This document shows positions 61,218-64,000 of a DNA stretch of 64,000 nt, one piece after another. Numbering within the stretch: the stretch's first letter is position 1; the number at the start of each line of letters is the position of its first letter. The stretch is from Laetiporus sulphureus 93-53 (taxonomy: Eukaryota > Basidiomycota > Agaricomycetes > Polyporales > Laetiporaceae). A program made the position numbers and the translations under genes. The stretch spans positions 320,831-384,830 of the forward strand of contig NW_024468519.1 in the NCBI RefSeq assembly GCF_001632365.1. The letters run 5' to 3'. Under the pieces are notes generated by a model. It searched no databases. It was given only the letters and a program-made list of their open reading frames with translations, and was not told the origin of the DNA.

Positions 61218-62538
61218 ATGCTTTATTTGCGCAGTGCTCGAGCGTTCAAGCCTGGACGCGTGGCGACGGAGGCGAGGAGAGCGATCTCGGTGCAGGTACG
61301 CGAGTCCGACGCGCGTCGATTGATGCGCTCTTTGAACTCCTGGTTCTGATCCCGCAATGGCGCGGTGCGATAGTCAATATTGCACGGCTCTCCGCAGGCG
61401 AAGGAGGAGGGCGATGTGCAGATTCAGCAGCACTCTGGTGTGGTTGGTCGGGGGAAGTATGTGCATGGATTTGAAGGTTGGTACCCTCACGTTTTAGGGT
61501 GGGAACATGCCGTCCTGATAATCGGATCCGCGTTTGTGGTCTAGTCCACCGAGTGAAGCCGGACGCCGTTGAGGATTACAAGAAGGCTGCGTAGGTTTGC
61601 CAAGCACTATGCCAGTTGCTGTATAGCTAAATGTCCGCATATGCAGCGAAAAGTACTATGCGGCCATCAAAGACGACCCCGAGCTACACGTCAAGTTGAC
61701 AGGGTCATGGGAAACTATCATCGGCGAGCAGGATACATTCTGTGAGGTTGCTTTGCAAGCCAGTCACGACACTGCAGGGACGCTGACCAAATTCGCTTCT
61801 TCTTTGAAGTCCATATCCTGGAGTATGAGAATTATGGCGGCTTTGACAAGACAACCAAGAAAATCCGAGAGTCCGACGTGCGTACTGCCCACGCAGGCTT
61901 CTAGCACGATCCTGCTAACGTCAAGTGTTGCAGCATATTAAAGCATTCCGAAAGATGCTGCCGCACGTCAAAAGCCGCTCTTCTCAGCTGTGCCAAGAAT
62001 TTGCCGTCCTACCCACCGCGCCGCCCCATTCTGAGGGTGGCATCTTCGAGCTTCGGACATATCAGCTTAGCCCAGGCACCTTGCTACAATGGGAGCAAAA
62101 CTGGTGCGTCTATTACTATCTCCTGCTATGAATAGAGCCATCCTTGCTCATCGCATCTCCCGTGATGCACTAAACTGTAATAGGAGGAGGGGATTGGAGG
62201 CTCGTCGAAAGTTTGTGGAGCCGGTCGGGGCGTGGTTCTCACAGGTTGGGCGATTGCATCAGGTCCACCACATGTGGCAGTATCGGTACGTGTTCTGAGT
62301 AACGTCCTTTCTCATACCCTCATGGTCAGCTGTCTTCTCTAGTGACCTCCAAGCCCGAAAGGAGACGCGCGAGAAGGCATGGAAGCTGGATGGATGGGCG
62401 GAGACGGTGTCAAAGGCGAGTAATATCCTTAGTACGGTGACTGAACCTAATGTCGCCGGAACCATTCAGACGGCAGAATATTCGAGGTTGATGGACGCCA
62501 TAATTCTTGAACCGCTGCCGTACAGTCCCCTGAAGTGA
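61218..62538 (+). CDS. NIPSNAP-family mitochondrial protein
   Basis: Eight or so exons. The ATG at 61218 gives MLYLRSARAFKPGRVATEAR with RAISVQ, a basic, acid-poor mitochondrial targeting sequence. Then HGFEVHRVKPDAVEDYKKAA across introns, EKYYAAIKDDPELHVKLTGS with WETIIGEQDTF, EYENYGGFDKTTKKIRESD, HIKAFRKMLPHVKSRSSQLC, IFELRTYQLSPGTLLQWEQN joined to RRGLEARRKFVEPVGAWFSQ and VGRLHQVHHMWQY, and DLQARKETREKAWKLDGWAE. The two copies of the short ferredoxin-like repeat and the ELRTYQL and HHMWQY motifs are those of NIPSNAP proteins. In animals NIPSNAP1/2 mark damaged mitochondria for mitophagy; the fungal role is not known. The final exon ends MDAIILEPLPYSPLK then TGA at 62536-62538, where the usual family ending reads similarly. 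Confidence 0.88.
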
Positions 62539-63146
62539 AGGAGAATTCTGTTCGCTAGGAGTCGTCGGAAGCGAACGCGCCTGGTGGCCCGCTTAGTTGC
62601 ACCGCGTGGAGGCGGGCCGCTTGCGGGCGGGTTGTCGACAGGGACACACTGATCAGGTTTCGTGTATTTTAGTGATGTTTTGGTTAATGGCAATTTGAGT
62701 TCACGCACGGCCGGTCGGCTGGCACGGTACGATAAGAACCCTTAAGCGTGGGTGACAGTAGGTCCCAAGTAGGTCCAGGCCAAACTTCCCTGCCCGCGGC
62801 GGTTGGCACCATCCGAGTCGAGTTACGTAGAGGGAGCCGCGATAGCGTACATATGATAGCAGAGCTGCCATCCGTGGGCGGTGGTGGGAATGGGAGGAAC
62901 GGGGAGGTGGGCCGCAATAGAAATGGGAGCACGCAGACGTCGTGGGTCAAAATAAAATTGGGCTTTCCCAAAACGGGGTCCCCGGCCACGCGCTGTTGTC
63001 AATGTTTTGAATCTGAAACTGCGGATCTGATAAGTGGGACAATGGCCAGACGATGTAAAGGTCCTGGACCCACAAACGCATCCTGTCCACAAACTTTTGC
63101 CTTTTCCTCCCCTCCAGCCACTGCTTGCTCCTTCGGCGAGAGTTGT
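62539..63146. other. intergenic, promoter of the forkhead gene
   Basis: About 600 bases with no supported gene. Contains GGGA/GGTGGG-rich stretches around 62870-62920. Expected to hold the promoter and leader of the forkhead gene. Confidence 0.45.
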
Positions 63147-64000
63147 ATGAACCGCTCAATGACGAGCCTCAACAACCTCCTCAACCCGGAGAGCGGCTAC
63201 GAGAACAACCTCAGGTAAGCCGCCCCCAGCGACGTCGACCTTTGTCTCGGAGCGTTGTCGTCCGCTCGTCCCCGCTCATGGTTTACTCATAGGGCCCCAC
63301 AGTCCCGATCGCCAAGCAGCAGCGTCTCCTCTCCTCCCGAAAATGCAAACGAACGGTCCAACGAGGGAGACTACTACGGGCAGACGAACATTACTATCAC
63401 ACCCCACGAGCCGCATCCAAACTGTCCCGACACTCTGACATGCCTGCCCGACACAGATGGCCGGCCACAGCACACGCTCCCCGTCATCCTGCGTTGCGCC
63501 ATCCTGGGCAGCCCCAAAAAGCGGCTCACGATACGCGAAATATACGCTGCGATGGAGAAGAAGTACCCGTACTACAAGACCGCTGGGCCTGCATGGAAGG
63601 TGAATATTCGTATTCACACACTCTGTTCCTGGCGTGTGCTGCAGACTGGGGGTGGCTGAACAAGGCACGCAGCAATCTGTCAGACACCACCTCTCGCTGA
63701 ATCGCCTGTTCGAGCGCCAGCCGCGGCCGGCTACTGACCCCGGGTTCGGCTCGTACTGGACAGTCAACCTTGATGCCCCTCCGGGGACAAAGAGGCCACG
63801 GAAGAGGGGGCGTGCAAACAAGGAGGCATCTGCGAACGGCCAGTCTGTCCATCCTGACCATCTAACTCATCCTCTTCACGTTCTTCACCCTGGTCATCCT
63901 GTCCATCCTGTTGTCCATCTTCTACAACCTGGTCATCCACTCCATCTCTCTCAACCCATACATCTTACACACCCGATTCGTGCGATACCACCTCCTCCAG
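63147..64000 (+). CDS. forkhead transcription factor, 3' end outside the window
   Basis: Exons 63147-63214, 63293-63599 and 63673 to beyond the window. The start ATG gives MNRSMTSLNNLLNPESGYEN. A short disordered part (RSPSSSVSSPPENANERSNE) precedes the forkhead domain: HTLPVILRCAILGSPKKRLT with IREIYAAMEKKYPYYKT, AGPAWK joined across the intron to QSVRHHLSLNRLFERQPRPA, then GFGSYWTVNLDAPPG and TKRPRKRGRANK, a basic nuclear-localisation patch. The recognition helix SVRHHLSLN is typical (compare SIRHNLSLN). After the domain comes a His-Pro-rich tail with repeated HP/HPVHP and LHP words up to the window end. It should bind DNA and regulate transcription; the subgroup (Fkh, Hcm1, Fhl1-like) cannot be fixed from this part. 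Confidence 0.9.

Overview
The window reads as nuclear DNA of a basidiomycete fungus, most likely an agaricomycete. Genes are dense and on both strands. Nearly all are split by 45-110 base introns with GT..AG ends, and adjacent start codons often share a short promoter. Several gene families present (basidiomycete BTB proteins, Ile-rich mini-proteins, Thr-rich secreted repeat proteins) fit this. No rRNA, convincing tRNA or CRISPR array was seen. All gene models were spliced by eye: frames joining across introns are strong where stated, but distal starts and a few splice sites are approximate.

Layout. 1-1249 (+): 3' part of a kelch beta-propeller gene. 1413-5593 (-): XPF/HhH-type meiotic protein resembling SHOC1/ZIP2. 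5860-7395 (+): inositol phosphosphingolipid phospholipase C. 7664-10217 (-): HSL-type alpha/beta hydrolase with a long disordered tail. 10998-12760 (-): methionine aminopeptidase 2. 12973-14280 (+): RIB7 riboflavin reductase. 16446-19754 (+): RhoGEF. 20276-21379 (-): BTB protein. 21380-23958: gene-poor. 23959-25805 (+): membrane-anchored histidine-phosphatase-family protein. 26078-27836 (-): second BTB protein. 28566-33572 (-): NBR1-like autophagy receptor (PB1, five ZZ fingers, FW, C-terminal LIR candidate). 33700-34595 (+): class IV PLP enzyme. 35063-35395 (-): 72-aa Ile-rich protein whose first coding exon is only ATG. 35945-36960 (+): Golgi SNARE GOS1. 37132-38488 (-): TatD-family metallohydrolase. 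38604-40425 (+): tRNA m1G37 methyltransferase TRM5. 41330-44492 (+): EF-hand mitochondrial aspartate/glutamate carrier. 45077-48071 (+): secreted Thr-rich protein assembled from duplicated phase-0 exons. 48569-49143 (+): TXNDC17/TRP14-like thioredoxin. 49623-51598 (+): amidase. 53563-54766 (+): GNAT acetyltransferase. 55335-58210 (-): decayed MoaA-MoaC fusion gene (cnxABC type) carrying a 643-bp MITE in its linker. 59139-60924 (-): putative glycosyltransferase. 61218-62538 (+): mitochondrial NIPSNAP protein. 63147-64000 (+): forkhead factor running off the window.

The genes are mostly housekeeping and do not form one pathway. The most notable observations are the exon-shuffled Thr-rich gene, the dead molybdenum-cofactor gene with a young palindromic transposon, the five-ZZ NBR1-like receptor, and the tiny Ile-rich gene with an ATG-only exon.
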